Below, in pieces: positions 17,996 to 27,202 of a stretch of 64,000 bases of DNA. The notes below the pieces were generated by a model. It was not told the origin of the DNA, did no database searches, and was given only the letters and a program-made list of their open reading frames with translations. The DNA comes from Bacillus gobiensis (GTDB taxonomy: Bacteria; Bacillota; Bacilli; Bacillales; Bacillaceae). The stretch spans positions 1,798,190 to 1,862,189 of the forward strand of contig NZ_CP012600.1 in the NCBI RefSeq assembly GCF_001278705.1, written 5' to 3'. The position numbers were made by a program, and so were the translations under genes. The first letter of the stretch is position 1; each line of letters begins with the position of its first letter.

Positions 17996-18035
17996 AATTC
18001 ATTTTGATTTGAAAAACAATTGATCAAAATGAATT
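17996..18035 (-). terminator. Terminator of the inserted hydrolase gene
   Basis: AATTCATTTTGAT (17996-18008) pairs perfectly with ATCAAAATGAATT (18023-18035). On the minus strand the stem is followed by eight T residues and ATTTTTTAAA. It lies inside the phage structural operon, directly ahead of the connector gene. Confidence 0.85.
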
Positions 18036-18089
18036 CTTTCTTGGTCATTTATTATTGTGCTTCTTTAAAAAGTACTCCGTTTGTCAAAA

Positions 18090-18929
18090 CTAAAGATATG
18101 ATAGTTGTAAGCCTACTCCAACTTCTTGTATGGCTGCAACTGTTGAAAGAGCTAATTTAGAGTTTAAATCTGTACAATGGCAAGCATGAAGTTTAGTAGG
18201 TTTAAGTTCATTTATATATTGGACTGTTTTTTCTAATTGCTTTTTTGTTGGGTTTAAAAGGTGAAATCCTCCAATAATATCAACTACTCTTTCTTCCTGA
18301 CATACTTCTTTAGCATAATCAATAATGTTACATATCCCAGAATGTGCACACCCTACGATAATAACTAGCCCTTCTGAAGATTTATAAACTATTGCTGTAT
18401 CATCCTTAATGTAGTCATTAATTTCCCCTTGATCTGTAACAACTTTTCCTATAAAATCATTTCCTTCAAAATCAAATATTCTTTTAATTTCACCTAGAAA
18501 TACTAATCGATCAGTCAGCCATAATGGATCCTTAGTTAAACGAATTGGAAAGTGTTTACTTAACTTTTCATGGGATATGATACTTCCTATCTCTCCTACA
18601 GGATCAACTAGTTTTGTATTAAAAATCAACGGATGCCCAATAACTGTAGGAGTGTTGTACATCATTTTCTCATTTTTAGCTTCCATGTGGAGTCTAATTA
18701 AATGAGTTAATCCCCATGTATGATCTACATGTCCGTGTGATAATGCGACATAATCGAGGTCTCTTAAATCAATGTTCATTTTTTCTGCATTCTTTATAAA
18801 AACTTCAGAATATCCGGTATCAAAAAGAATACGCTTGTCATCTTCTTCAATAAAAAAAGATAATGCTGGTTCCCCTAAAAAATATCGATCAATAAAAGTA
18901 TTATTATCTACTAAAACGGATAATTTCAT
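18090..18929 (-). CDS. Metallo-beta-lactamase-fold hydrolase (accessory gene in the head operon)
   Basis: 279 residues. The zinc motif ALSHGHVDHTWG (HxHxDH) is at about residues 62-72, followed by GCAHSGICN near 195, GGFHLL near 222 and a late HACHCTD. This layout fits the MBL subfamily annotated as dihydropteridine/RFA-P synthase-like or small-molecule hydrolases. The substrate is unknown. The gene has an extended -10 promoter (TGTTATAAT at 18954-18962, minus) and an AAGGTGGGTG site, and it ends in its own terminator. It separates two head genes that are normally adjacent, so it looks like a recently gained cargo gene expressed in the lysogen. Confidence 0.85.
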   Translation of the reverse strand: MKLSVLVDNNTFIDRYFLGEPALSFFIEEDDKRILFDTGYSEVFIKNAEKMNIDLRDLDYVALSHGHVDHTWGLTHLIRLHMEAKNEKMMYNTPTVIGHPLIFNTKLVDPVGEIGSIISHEKLSKHFPIRLTKDPLWLTDRLVFLGEIKRIFDFEGNDFIGKVVTDQGEINDYIKDDTAIVYKSSEGLVIIVGCAHSGICNIIDYAKEVCQEERVVDIIGGFHLLNPTKKQLEKTVQYINELKPTKLHACHCTDLNSKLALSTVAAIQEVGVGLQLSYL

Positions 18930-18953
18930 ATAACACCCACCTTATTTTATTTA

Positions 18954-18962
18954 TTATAACAA
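18954..18962 (-). promoter_or_regulatory. Extended -10 promoter of the hydrolase gene
   Basis: The minus strand reads TGTTATAAT, a full extended -10 with consensus TATAAT, about 25 bases ahead of the start codon; no good -35 is seen, as is usual for extended -10 promoters. Confidence 0.5.
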
Positions 18963-19014
18963 AGTAAAGCGAGATGAGTTTTATATAGTTAACCGTTATT
19001 CAAGATGATTTTAT

Positions 19015-19170
19015 TCATTCGACGACACCAGCATCTCTAAATGCATCTTCCTTACTTTTCTCTAGTGACAGGGAATCCCCTTTCTTAAAGCGTTCCCCAT
19101 TCAAATTGACATTCTTTAATAAAGTAACTTTCACCTTTCTTGTTCTAGATTCTTTATTTTCTTCTGCCAT
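19015..19170 (-). CDS. Small phage head protein (51 aa), unknown function
   Basis: A short gene: ATG at 19170 after AGGAGGTTATGATT, stop at 19015. The product begins MAEENKESRTRKVKVTLLKN and contains ERFKKGDSLSLEKSKEDAF. It is similar in size and position to small proteins often found between capsid and connector genes, possibly an SH3-like fold. The strong ribosome site and spacing to the capsid gene support it as real. Confidence 0.75.
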   Translation of the reverse strand: MAEENKESRTRKVKVTLLKNVNLNGERFKKGDSLSLEKSKEDAFRDAGVVE

Positions 19171-19187
19171 AATCATAACCTCCTAGA

Positions 19188-20231
19188 TTAATTGACTTGA
19201 GCAATAAAGATGTTATCGATAGATTCAAAGGATGGTAGGACAATCTCAGAGACGATCGTATTCACGTTTACTGGATGTGGTTCTTTGACAGATGTAATGG
19301 CTACACCAGTATTAACAATGCGGACATTAGCATCTGTGTTGCCTGCCATAAGATCAGATTCCTCTGGAGTTGTACCAAAGTACGTGTTTCCTAAAGCACC
19401 ATCAGGAATTAATGTAAAGAAATCATCTGGGAAGAAACCTTTCGTCGTTTTATCCTCTGTGATAAATTTCTTGTTATAAATAGCGAATGTCACATCAACT
19501 TTCGAACTGAAATATTGCTTTAACATGGCATCTGTCATGATGATGTTTTGTCCACCTGTTGGATTCATGTCTAAGCGAATACTTTTATTTTGCATGAGAT
19601 AGCCCCACGTTTTTCGAGTAAGAATAGCTCGTGTTGGACGTGTTCCTGTGTCTTCTTCTACTTTATCCTGCCAAGCGATAATATCTTCAACAGGACGAGA
19701 ATTTTCGGTATCAGACCATCTGGCACCGTCTAGCAACTGTTCTTTGTGTTCATCGGACATTTTGTAGTCATATGTGTAATTTACACGATTAGCAACAATA
19801 TCAATTTTACCCGATGATAAAAGTTGCATAATCATACGTTCAGGTTGAACAGCTGCTCCGTTCACAAGGCCTGAGACATCATCATATATACGATTTACAA
19901 TCGTTTTCGCCATGTCATTCATGTTTGATGCAGCGAGTGTATTCAATTGTTGACGATCACGTTCACCGATTCGCATAGATTCACGGAAAAACGGCATTTC
20001 TGTTTGGACATCTGTAAATCCAATCCGATCACGAAGAGTCGCTTTGGAATCAAATTCAGATGGCATCAAAGCAACTGGTAAACCGTTTGCCCCTTTTATC
20101 CAGCTTAAATCTAAGCCAAGTTGTTTCTTTGCCGGGAATAGTGTTGCTCCAAGGTATGGGATGCGGTTTGATGCCTTCTCACTGTAGTAAGAGGCAATAT
20201 AATCAGCGCTAACAAGATCGAAAATGTTCAT
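19188..20231 (-). CDS. Major capsid protein (phage E / lambda gpE family)
   Basis: 347 residues that form the head shell. The family is clear from NRIPYLGATLFPAKKQ, the GANGLPVALMPSEFDSKATLR stretch in pieces, the RESMRIGERDRQQL helix, and the C-terminal DGALGNTYFGTTPEESDL with IVSEIVLPSFE. The position after scaffold and decoration genes is standard. Confidence 0.93.
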   Translation of the reverse strand: MNIFDLVSADYIASYYSEKASNRIPYLGATLFPAKKQLGLDLSWIKGANGLPVALMPSEFDSKATLRDRIGFTDVQTEMPFFRESMRIGERDRQQLNTLAASNMNDMAKTIVNRIYDDVSGLVNGAAVQPERMIMQLLSSGKIDIVANRVNYTYDYKMSDEHKEQLLDGARWSDTENSRPVEDIIAWQDKVEEDTGTRPTRAILTRKTWGYLMQNKSIRLDMNPTGGQNIIMTDAMLKQYFSSKVDVTFAIYNKKFITEDKTTKGFFPDDFFTLIPDGALGNTYFGTTPEESDLMAGNTDANVRIVNTGVAITSVKEPHPVNVNTIVSEIVLPSFESIDNIFIAQVN

Positions 20232-20248
20232 ATTCTATCAATCCTTTC

Positions 20249-20623
20249 TTATTTCAAAAATGTAATTTGTTTTAGTGCTGCTTTTTCTTCGGCTGTTGGT
20301 TCGGCTGGAATTTTAGTAGAATCGATAAAGCCGTGAATCAATGCTGCTCCAGGTGCAGGACCATGAGTCACATCGACATCATTAAAAAGAACACCTTCTG
20401 CATTAGAAACAGCTGGTGTTCCGCTGGTTGTTGCTTTAACAGCTTGTGTTGATGGATTAGCTGAAAAACCTCCACCAATGATTGTTCCGGCAGGGACAAT
20501 TTTCTTTCCGTCTGCATTAGCTTCAATCCCTGCATCACTCATGGTCACCGCCACGTTAACGTAATGATCAGGAAATTTAAGAATCTCAGTTTTGTTGGTA
20601 AACGTTCTTTCAACGAATTTCAT
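20249..20623 (-). CDS. Head decoration protein candidate
   Basis: 124 residues with VPAGTIIGGG followed by NAEGVLFNDVDVTHGPAPGAALIHGFID. This Gly/Ala-rich pattern is typical of lambda gpD-like or DUF2190-like decoration proteins that stabilise the capsid from outside. It lies between scaffold and major capsid genes. The family assignment is by pattern and position. Confidence 0.7.
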   Translation of the reverse strand: MKFVERTFTNKTEILKFPDHYVNVAVTMSDAGIEANADGKKIVPAGTIIGGGFSANPSTQAVKATTSGTPAVSNAEGVLFNDVDVTHGPAPGAALIHGFIDSTKIPAEPTAEEKAALKQITFLK

Positions 20624-20637
20624 CTATTAATTCCTCC

Positions 20638-21249
20638 TTATTCAAAATAAGATTTTTGAGCATCTTCAAGCCCTTTGTTGTTTTCTGCAAAATCCTTAGC
20701 TAGTTGTTTCCCGTAATCGGCACCTTCACCCGAACCACTTTGACCTGGTAATTGGCGACCTGAATCCTTGAATTTTTTATCAACGGCAGCTTGTACACCT
20801 TTGCTATACACCTCTTCAAACTTTGCAAGGTTAGCCGTTGTCGTTTCCTCATCATCACCAATAAAAAAGTCAATAATGCCGTCTGGAAGGTTCTTTTCTT
20901 TTGCAACCTTCAAGGCTTTATTGACTAATGATTCACGGTTACGTGCTTTTTCAGCGTCTTCAATTTGTTTACGGAGTTTTTCAATTTCTTTTTGTTCTTG
21001 TGATTTCTCTGGATTACGCTTTTTTACTTCTTCCTCGATCAACGATTCCAGGTTGTTTTGCTTCCACGTTTCAAGCCCCTTCGTAAAATAGCTATCTAAA
21101 CGTGGTTGAATGAGTCGTTTTCCATCGGCAGTATCCAAGAAACCTTTCACCTTATCAGCTGATACGGCAGAAAGTTCTCCAAGATACGCTTTGACATCGT
21201 CTTGATCTTTATTTTCAGCAAGAAACTTCTTAACATCTTCTAATTTCAT
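20638..21249 (-). CDS. Capsid scaffold protein (DUF4355 type)
   Basis: 203 residues, strongly helical and charged, with a coiled-coil core (RNPEKSQEQKEIEKLRKQI) and a Gly/Ser-rich linker near the end (GQSGSGEGADYGKQ). It guides assembly of the procapsid and is then removed. Composition, length and position before the decoration and capsid genes fit the DUF4355 scaffold family. Confidence 0.88.
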   Translation of the reverse strand: MKLEDVKKFLAENKDQDDVKAYLGELSAVSADKVKGFLDTADGKRLIQPRLDSYFTKGLETWKQNNLESLIEEEVKKRNPEKSQEQKEIEKLRKQIEDAEKARNRESLVNKALKVAKEKNLPDGIIDFFIGDDEETTTANLAKFEEVYSKGVQAAVDKKFKDSGRQLPGQSGSGEGADYGKQLAKDFAENNKGLEDAQKSYFE

Positions 21250-21393
21250 TTATTTTCCTCCTTTGCCCTCTACAGTTCTCGCCTGTTATGAGTGCATAAA
21301 AAATAAGCCTTTTTACGCCATGCTTAGGGCAAGTTAAAAAATGAATCAACTTATCTTTTTTCAAACCCATTTAGGTGATAAATACAACCCTTT

Positions 21394-22023
21394 TTATGTT
21401 AGTGGTTGAATACTTGATATTGAGATATACCTATCAGGAATAGTTATTCCCCTATTTCTTCTTAATACTTGAACAACTGGGGCTAAATGTCCTCCTATGT
21501 AGTCCTTTATTGGAATGTAAGAGTTGACGTAGGCTTGGGTAGCTTCATAACCATTTTGGCAATGATACCCCAACCCTAAAGGTTGTTTTCCTGTTATTCT
21601 CCAGTATTTACACTCTATTACATGTGCGTAATCTGCTATATAAATACCTGGATAATCAAAGGGAACTTCAATTCGCAAAAGTACATTACCAATATAATTC
21701 TGAACTGACTCAATACCAAGATTGCCAAAATAAATGTTTTGTTTTAGCCACTTAGGAAAAGGCTCAAGGAACCCTTCTACAAGATAACAGTGCTCAAATT
21801 CTTGGGGTGGTTTTGGGCAAGCAACTGGTCTATAAGAGTAAAGACCATTACTAAAAATACTTTCTAGCTTATCTTCTTTAGTAAAATGATAAAAAACAAT
21901 ATTACTATTGGGTAAAGTCTCTACTAACTGTGTGTCCGTTTGGAACCCTTTTTCTCCTAACGTCATGCCCTTATTCGTTAAGAATTCATCAGCTAAACGT
22001 TCCTTTTGACCCAATTCAATCAC
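21394..22023 (-). CDS. ADP-ribosyltransferase-like accessory protein, unknown target
   Basis: 209 residues from a GTG start; a TTG at 22014 is possible. Near residue 45 it reads IVFYHFTKEDKLESIFSNGL. This resembles the opening motif of ART-fold enzymes (DarT, Arr and DUF4433 proteins: aromatic-H-x-T, then L..I...GL) that binds NAD. Later strands include YIGNVLLRIEVPF, GIYIADYAHVIE and the C-terminal PIKDYIGGHLAPVVQV. A catalytic Glu cannot be fixed by eye. It is not a standard head gene, yet sits between gp7 and scaffold, so it may be delivered with the head or act on host or rival phage (inference). The fold assignment is tentative. Confidence 0.5.
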   Translation of the reverse strand: MIELGQKERLADEFLTNKGMTLGEKGFQTDTQLVETLPNSNIVFYHFTKEDKLESIFSNGLYSYRPVACPKPPQEFEHCYLVEGFLEPFPKWLKQNIYFGNLGIESVQNYIGNVLLRIEVPFDYPGIYIADYAHVIECKYWRITGKQPLGLGYHCQNGYEATQAYVNSYIPIKDYIGGHLAPVVQVLRRNRGITIPDRYISISSIQPLT

Positions 22024-22156
22024 CCTATCTATAATTCCTTTTCTTCATTAAGTAAGCCTCATCTTACAACTATAAATTATAGACTAAATTCAGTAGCATG
22101 TAGTCCATTAATATGCTTCGGTCATATCTTTAAGCACTAAAGAAACAACTTAATTG

Positions 22157-23188
22157 TTATAACAAGAACCTGTTATCAAGCCATGCTTCATAAGACATCC
22201 AAGGAACCTTCATACTTGGAGGACTGATTTCTTTTGTAGCAAGCTTTTCGGCCTGTTTCTCAGTAAATCCATCAGCTAACAATCGATCCATTCTATCAGC
22301 TATTTTCTGCTGATACTTGGGATCTTCATAGTTACGAGCACGTCTTACCTCCGGAAACTTGCCATTCACAAGGAAAATAACAGCACATCTGCAGTTGATA
22401 TCCTCTGAAGCAACACCGAATAGATGCGGTCCCTTTGTCTTTAATCCCCGGATATGAAAATAACCCTCATCATCAGCCTTTTGTCCATCTAAGCTTCTGT
22501 GAGAGCTTCTTGTATGAGAATCTAAGGTAGAATTCCACGCCTTTTCCAAGTCAGCATACTTAGAAGCTTGGTCTGCACTATCTAAACGGCTGACGGTTTG
22601 CACCCTTCCCCCTTCGGTAACAGCGACGTTCCTGGCTTTGTTCCGGCTAAAATTGACGGTGTTTTCAATTCTCCTTGCCATTCTTGAATAATCTTCACCA
22701 GCAAGCAATCCCTGTGTGATTTCAATACCTATTCTTCTTACAATCTCGTTCCGATGTGTTTCCATCAACTTCGGCAATGTGAGCTTGGGAATCGGATTTC
22801 GAATAGCTGTTTTAAGCAATTGTGCTGAAGGAATCGAGTAATTCATCAACTGCTGGCTTTCAAACTCATAGAGAAAAGCAGAACGAAGATAGTTTTCCAA
22901 GTAGGTTTTCTCCATCAATTCTTGCATAGATTGGAGCAAATACTTGTAATGCTCCGTCATCTGTTCGGAAATGAGAGCCATTTCCTTCTGATAACGATTG
23001 AATTTATTTAAGGCAGTTATCGTAAGTTCTCCACCTTCCGAATACTTTCGATACATCTCGGCTATTTGAGCCAGAATGTCCTTCAATCGCTTGGCAAACG
23101 CCTTGTCAATGTCCTTTTCAGCCGTTTGAATCATTTGGTCTAATAGTTTATCGATCTCCTGCTGGTTCCTGGTCACTGTCATCTTCAC
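22157..23188 (-). CDS. Minor head / head morphogenesis protein (SPP1 gp7, Mu gpF-like)
   Basis: 343 residues. The C-terminal part holds the family signature: NVAVTEGGRVQTVSRLD, AWNSTLDSHTRSSHRSLDGQ and the INCRCAVIFLVNG cysteine pair. The N-terminal half is helical. In SPP1 the protein binds the portal and aids DNA exit. The gene overlaps the end of the portal gene; ATG at 23182 may be the true start. Confidence 0.9.
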   Translation of the reverse strand: MKMTVTRNQQEIDKLLDQMIQTAEKDIDKAFAKRLKDILAQIAEMYRKYSEGGELTITALNKFNRYQKEMALISEQMTEHYKYLLQSMQELMEKTYLENYLRSAFLYEFESQQLMNYSIPSAQLLKTAIRNPIPKLTLPKLMETHRNEIVRRIGIEITQGLLAGEDYSRMARRIENTVNFSRNKARNVAVTEGGRVQTVSRLDSADQASKYADLEKAWNSTLDSHTRSSHRSLDGQKADDEGYFHIRGLKTKGPHLFGVASEDINCRCAVIFLVNGKFPEVRRARNYEDPKYQQKIADRMDRLLADGFTEKQAEKLATKEISPPSMKVPWMSYEAWLDNRFLL

Positions 23189-24551
23189 CGCCTAACGGTT
23201 GCAAATGACGGGCGTATTCATCTTGTTCCTCTTCCATTTTCCTTATCTCAAATTGTACGTCATCGACAAATGAGAGCTTGCTCAAACGAGTTTCTTCACT
23301 CACTTGTCCCCTAAGTGCAGCTGTTGCCTGTGCTTCTTCAAGGACGTTTTCAGGAAGGTTTCTCTTAAAGCTAAACCAAACTTTCAAATAATCTTCTTGT
23401 GCCACCCCATTCCGTTTACTCCATGCTGAAAATAAGACTTTAAATTGATACCTTAGCGTTGAAGTCATCTTTCTCTCTAAGGTGATACATTTATTTTCTA
23501 ATGCTTGCAACTTGTATTTAATAGCAACACCTGAACTATTACCAGAAAAGCTTTCGTCATCAAAATTTACTGACTTTGAAAGACGGATGATGTTCTTCTC
23601 TAACCGATCTAAATGGTGCTCGATCAATGCATCGTTGATATCTTTCGTCAAATACGAAACATCATCTTTTTCATCAAATAATTCGATGATTCCTGACTTC
23701 TTCATACGCTCAAGCGTATCTTCATCGGCTCCCATTCCCTTTAAAATGAGATAAGCCAAACGATATTGTTCTATCTCATTACTTGCATCTGACAATGTTC
23801 GATTGTAGGCATCAATCAGAGTTAGAACACGTTCTGCATCCCCCATTAATTCTTTGTTGTTGGCAAGGCCGAATAGAGGATTGAAGTCAAACATATGCGC
23901 TTTTTGCTCACTAAGCTGCAGTTCTCCACTTTCATTAGATCGAAAGAAATAAACCGTCGAATCATCGTAAAATTCCGCAGCTTGAAACCCATTGGCATCC
24001 TTGTAATACCAAAGCGAATAGGTAGGCTCGCTTATGTTGTCGCCTAGAAAAATAACCTGCCAAGGATCGATATTCTTGATTCGCTCATTGCCTTCGGTAT
24101 CGATGTAGATTAGCCTTGCTGCCTTACCACAAATTGCGGCCATCTTTCCAAGTTCTGAGTCCTCATCCTCCACATGATTGCGCACATTAAACGAATCGAT
24201 CATGTCATTGATCGGTGAAGTAGTTCCCGGTTCCCTTTTATCATCAAACTCATATGTGATCGGATGGCCAAACATGTAACCAATCTTTGTATCGACAATT
24301 TCGGCATCAAAAGCATTTGCTAACCGATTATTAACCTTATCGTCTATCCTTTGAATTTTTTCTTTTTCCGACAAGTCCATTTTAAAAGGCGTCCGTTCTA
24401 AGATCGGTACGCCTTCTGGTTCTGATTTATATCGTTCATAGAGTTTTTTAATTCGATCGTGATCTTTTTTATCTGCTGAGATCAATTCCATAACAATCTC
24501 TTTTGTGATCCCTGTGTTTTTGATCTTGTCAATGTACCGATTTAGGTTCAT
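23148..24551 (-). CDS. Portal protein (SPP1 gp6 family)
   Basis: 467 residues forming the dodecameric channel at one capsid vertex. Typical features are the FDAEIVDTKIGYMFGHPITYEF segment in pieces, DPWQVIFLGDN, the KDINDALIEHHLDRLEKNIIRLS helix in pieces and NFDDESFSGNSSGVAIKYKL, followed by the long crown helix. The ATG overlaps the terminase stop (TAATG). Confidence 0.93.
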   Translation of the reverse strand: MNLNRYIDKIKNTGITKEIVMELISADKKDHDRIKKLYERYKSEPEGVPILERTPFKMDLSEKEKIQRIDDKVNNRLANAFDAEIVDTKIGYMFGHPITYEFDDKREPGTTSPINDMIDSFNVRNHVEDEDSELGKMAAICGKAARLIYIDTEGNERIKNIDPWQVIFLGDNISEPTYSLWYYKDANGFQAAEFYDDSTVYFFRSNESGELQLSEQKAHMFDFNPLFGLANNKELMGDAERVLTLIDAYNRTLSDASNEIEQYRLAYLILKGMGADEDTLERMKKSGIIELFDEKDDVSYLTKDINDALIEHHLDRLEKNIIRLSKSVNFDDESFSGNSSGVAIKYKLQALENKCITLERKMTSTLRYQFKVLFSAWSKRNGVAQEDYLKVWFSFKRNLPENVLEEAQATAALRGQVSEETRLSKLSFVDDVQFEIRKMEEEQDEYARHLQPLGGEDDSDQEPAGDR

Positions 24552-25750
24552 TAGTCTCCCCTCCTTCGTGATGGTCTATTGTGTGTGTAAATGGCATAAC
24601 GGATGGAGTCTAATACGTCATCCCATAACTTCACAGGTTCACCAGTCGTTTCATTCCAGACATATAAAAAGATCTCTTTTTTGAAGAGATCCACTTTATC
24701 TTTCACGATATATAATTTGTTTAATTTTAAGAGCCTCGCCACTTCTTCGATTCCTGAAATAATAGATTTATCAGCGTTGAATGCTCTAATATGTTCACGT
24801 CTAAAACGTTTCACATGTTCAGGACGTGCTGAATCACAATAAAAATTAATATTTCCATAGCGTTCTTTAATACCTTTAGCGATTTTAACCCAATAATCAA
24901 TCTCTTCATGCTGTTTGGCGTGTTCTTCTAGTACGTAAAAGTCACCTTGATCATCCTCACCAATGACAACAATGGAACCAGGATGTTCGTAACCCCAGTC
25001 AACACCAGCAAAATGTTTAACAAATCGTTTATTCTCAATCTCTTTTGATGATACATAATGAATCTTCTGATAAAAATCCTTATAAATAACACCTTCTGCT
25101 GCGACCCATTGACCAAATATGTCACGGTCTGTAAACATTCCTGTGGGTGTTGATGCAACAATGCTTTCCACATATTCAGGATCCAAAAAAATATTGTCGT
25201 AGAGAGTGAAGTGAAATGCTCTGATATTTAAATGGCCACTGGCTAGTGTTTGCCCATCTTTATCGATGTAATCTTCTTTAACAGAATGCGCCGGGTTCTC
25301 AGGGTTGGTATCCATAATGATTCTTGCACCTTTATAAGAGCAACGAGAAATAACCTCTTTCACGAAGGAATCATGTAAGGCTGTACCTTCGTTCATTAAA
25401 GCACCTGCTGCTGTAAAGCCCCTTGCTTTTTTCCATGAATCTGATTTCGATCCATCAAACACATAGATTTTATTACCAAACAATTCAAAGGCATTTGTCT
25501 TATCAAGCTTAATATCTTTGCCGATGATACCTTCCATGTCGTTTAGGATGTTACGCCAAATACTAGAATAAGTCGCGCCACCAATGATGAATGATAATCC
25601 CTTCGCCTCAAATTTAGCCACAAGAGCCAAAAACAAGAGGATAGCAACATAAGTCTTTCCAGCACGCTTTGCGCCACTGAGAATGAGTATTTTTGGATCT
25701 TCAACACGAACACTCTCGACAACATCAATCTGCTTTGGAGTTAATTCCAT
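24551..25750 (-). CDS. Terminase large subunit (PBSX XtmB-like)
   Basis: 399 residues; the DNA-packaging motor. Walker A is GAKRAGKT at residues 26-33. IIMDTNPENPAH is the ATPase coupling region. The nuclease domain carries FAGVDWGYEHPGS, CDSARPEHVKRFR and WDDVLDSIRYAIY with the expected acidic residues. The start overlaps the small subunit gene. The subtype (Terminase_3, headful) suggests pac-type packaging as in SPP1 (inference). Confidence 0.95.
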   Translation of the reverse strand: MELTPKQIDVVESVRVEDPKILILSGAKRAGKTYVAILLFLALVAKFEAKGLSFIIGGATYSSIWRNILNDMEGIIGKDIKLDKTNAFELFGNKIYVFDGSKSDSWKKARGFTAAGALMNEGTALHDSFVKEVISRCSYKGARIIMDTNPENPAHSVKEDYIDKDGQTLASGHLNIRAFHFTLYDNIFLDPEYVESIVASTPTGMFTDRDIFGQWVAAEGVIYKDFYQKIHYVSSKEIENKRFVKHFAGVDWGYEHPGSIVVIGEDDQGDFYVLEEHAKQHEEIDYWVKIAKGIKERYGNINFYCDSARPEHVKRFRREHIRAFNADKSIISGIEEVARLLKLNKLYIVKDKVDLFKKEIFLYVWNETTGEPVKLWDDVLDSIRYAIYTHNRPSRRRGD

Positions 25751-26477
25751 TGACTAACCCCCTTAAAGCAGCAGCAACATCCTTTTGGGTTTCTTCGTCA
25801 CCTTCTGATTTGTTGAGTTTGTTGATTTCAGCTTTCGTTTTCTCGATACCAAGTCTCATTTGTTCCAGCTTCAATCTTCTTTCATCATCCTCATGTGCTA
25901 GCTCATTAAACTGCTTGATCAAACTTCTAAGTTCGCTCATCGCCCGTGATTGGGCATTTAGGAAAGTAGCATGACGATCCCAGGCAAATTGAATCTCATA
26001 TTCTTCTTCAGATGCCATATCAGACTCTTTCGTTTTCTTGAGCTCTTTTGTTAGTTCATCTTTATCCTGCACAAACATAATTTGCTGTGCCCGAATGATG
26101 GCAGCATACTGAATCTGTATCTGATCCCAAATTAAATCAGCTGCCGAACGCTCATCCATGCTTTCTATGATCTCAAGCGTGTCCTCTGGTAGATACTTTG
26201 AGAACATGCCGTGAGTTTTAGCAAAGCTGTTGCGTTTTGGGAATTTGTTTGACGGATTAGGATTTCCACTCCGATTTACTTGTTTTTTACGTTTTTTAGG
26301 AGTTGCATCCCTAATCTGATTGGTTGCATCCTTTTTGGTTGAGGTTGCATTTCTCGACCATCCTTCACGGCTCTTTCTGCTTTTTAGAGTACCAAGTTTA
26401 ACACCGTATTTTTCAGCTAGAGCCTTTAATGTGATGGATGAATTCTCATATTCTTCTCTAATCTGCTGCCAGTTCAT
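25725..26477 (-). CDS. Terminase small subunit (PBSX XtmA-like)
   Basis: 250 residues. An N-terminal helix-turn-helix (TLKALAEKYGVKLGTLKSRKSREGW in pieces) recognises the pac site. A basic linker (TPKKRKKQVNRSG) follows, then a long helical region with LKLEQMRLGIEKTKAEINKLN for oligomerisation. This composition matches XtmA-type proteins. It is the first gene of the late structural run. Confidence 0.9.
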   Translation of the reverse strand: MNWQQIREEYENSSITLKALAEKYGVKLGTLKSRKSREGWSRNATSTKKDATNQIRDATPKKRKKQVNRSGNPNPSNKFPKRNSFAKTHGMFSKYLPEDTLEIIESMDERSAADLIWDQIQIQYAAIIRAQQIMFVQDKDELTKELKKTKESDMASEEEYEIQFAWDRHATFLNAQSRAMSELRSLIKQFNELAHEDDERRLKLEQMRLGIEKTKAEINKLNKSEGDEETQKDVAAALRGLVNGINSKAD

Positions 26478-26598
26478 CTACATTCACCTGCCGCCTCCTT
26501 CTTAATTAAGTTTGTTTTAGAAAGGATATTCCCTCTAATCTGATCCATACTCAAGCCGAAGCCGCCAAATGTCTATCCTAAGATTTACCGGAATATAT

Positions 26599-26632
26599 AA
26601 AAAAGCACCCATGAGAACTCAGGATGCTTTTA
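26599..26632 (-). terminator. Terminator of the RexA/RexB-like unit
   Basis: On the minus strand AAAAGCATCC pairs with GGGTGCTTTT around an 11-base loop and is followed by TTTTTTATATA. It ends the two-gene unit just before the terminase operon. Confidence 0.8.
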
Positions 26633-27184
26633 TCTTTCATTACTATTTGATAAATCTTGTCTTAGCTGTTCACGCCTTTCTTCATCACCTATCCTGTTGC
26701 TCTCCGGACGTAAACTTACGTCGTCTTCATTAGCTATAAAAAAAACAGCCATCAGGAGTTTAACAATTCGATAAGTTGATATAACAAAAAACAAGACAAA
26801 GAAAAACCAACTATAGAATAAAATCTTCGCACAAATTGTTTTTTCATCTAAAAAGATTTGCATTACACATGATAGGGCTACCACCAGCAGTCCAACTGCA
26901 AACGATTCATTAAAGTAATATTTTAAGATTGACGATCCTTTTCGATTAAAAATAGCCTTAACTATGGCACTGTCTTTTATGCTCAATAAAATACCTAATA
27001 GCGCTCCCAAAAAACCAAGTAAAATTGCACTGAAATTCACAGTGCCTTCTAGTACTTTATCTAAATTTTTAATATTATTGTCCACGCCGAGCATATATAA
27101 AATAAATACTGCTATAGCACATATAACTACAGGAATAATTAAATGGGCAACATTTATTTTAATATTTTCATTGTTACCGGCCAT
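26630..27184 (-). CDS. Four-helix membrane protein, candidate RexB-like partner
   Basis: 184 residues from the ATG at 27184 (GGGAGAATGTAC upstream; an ATG six bases earlier is too close to the site). Four clear membrane helices: about 11-31, 45-68, 92-111 and 120-150, with a charged C-terminal tail. It follows the 311-residue gene by only about 20 bases and shares its terminator. The soluble-then-membrane order and helix count match RexA-RexB of lambda, where RexB forms an ion channel that depolarises an infected cell. There is no sequence proof; other two-gene abortive systems have the same layout. Confidence 0.55.
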   Translation of the reverse strand: MAGNNENIKINVAHLIIPVVICAIAVFILYMLGVDNNIKNLDKVLEGTVNFSAILLGFLGALLGILLSIKDSAIVKAIFNRKGSSILKYYFNESFAVGLLVVALSCVMQIFLDEKTICAKILFYSWFFFVLFFVISTYRIVKLLMAVFFIANEDDVSLRPESNRIGDEERREQLRQDLSNSNER

Positions 27185-27202
27185 GTACATTCTCCCAATC
27201 TA

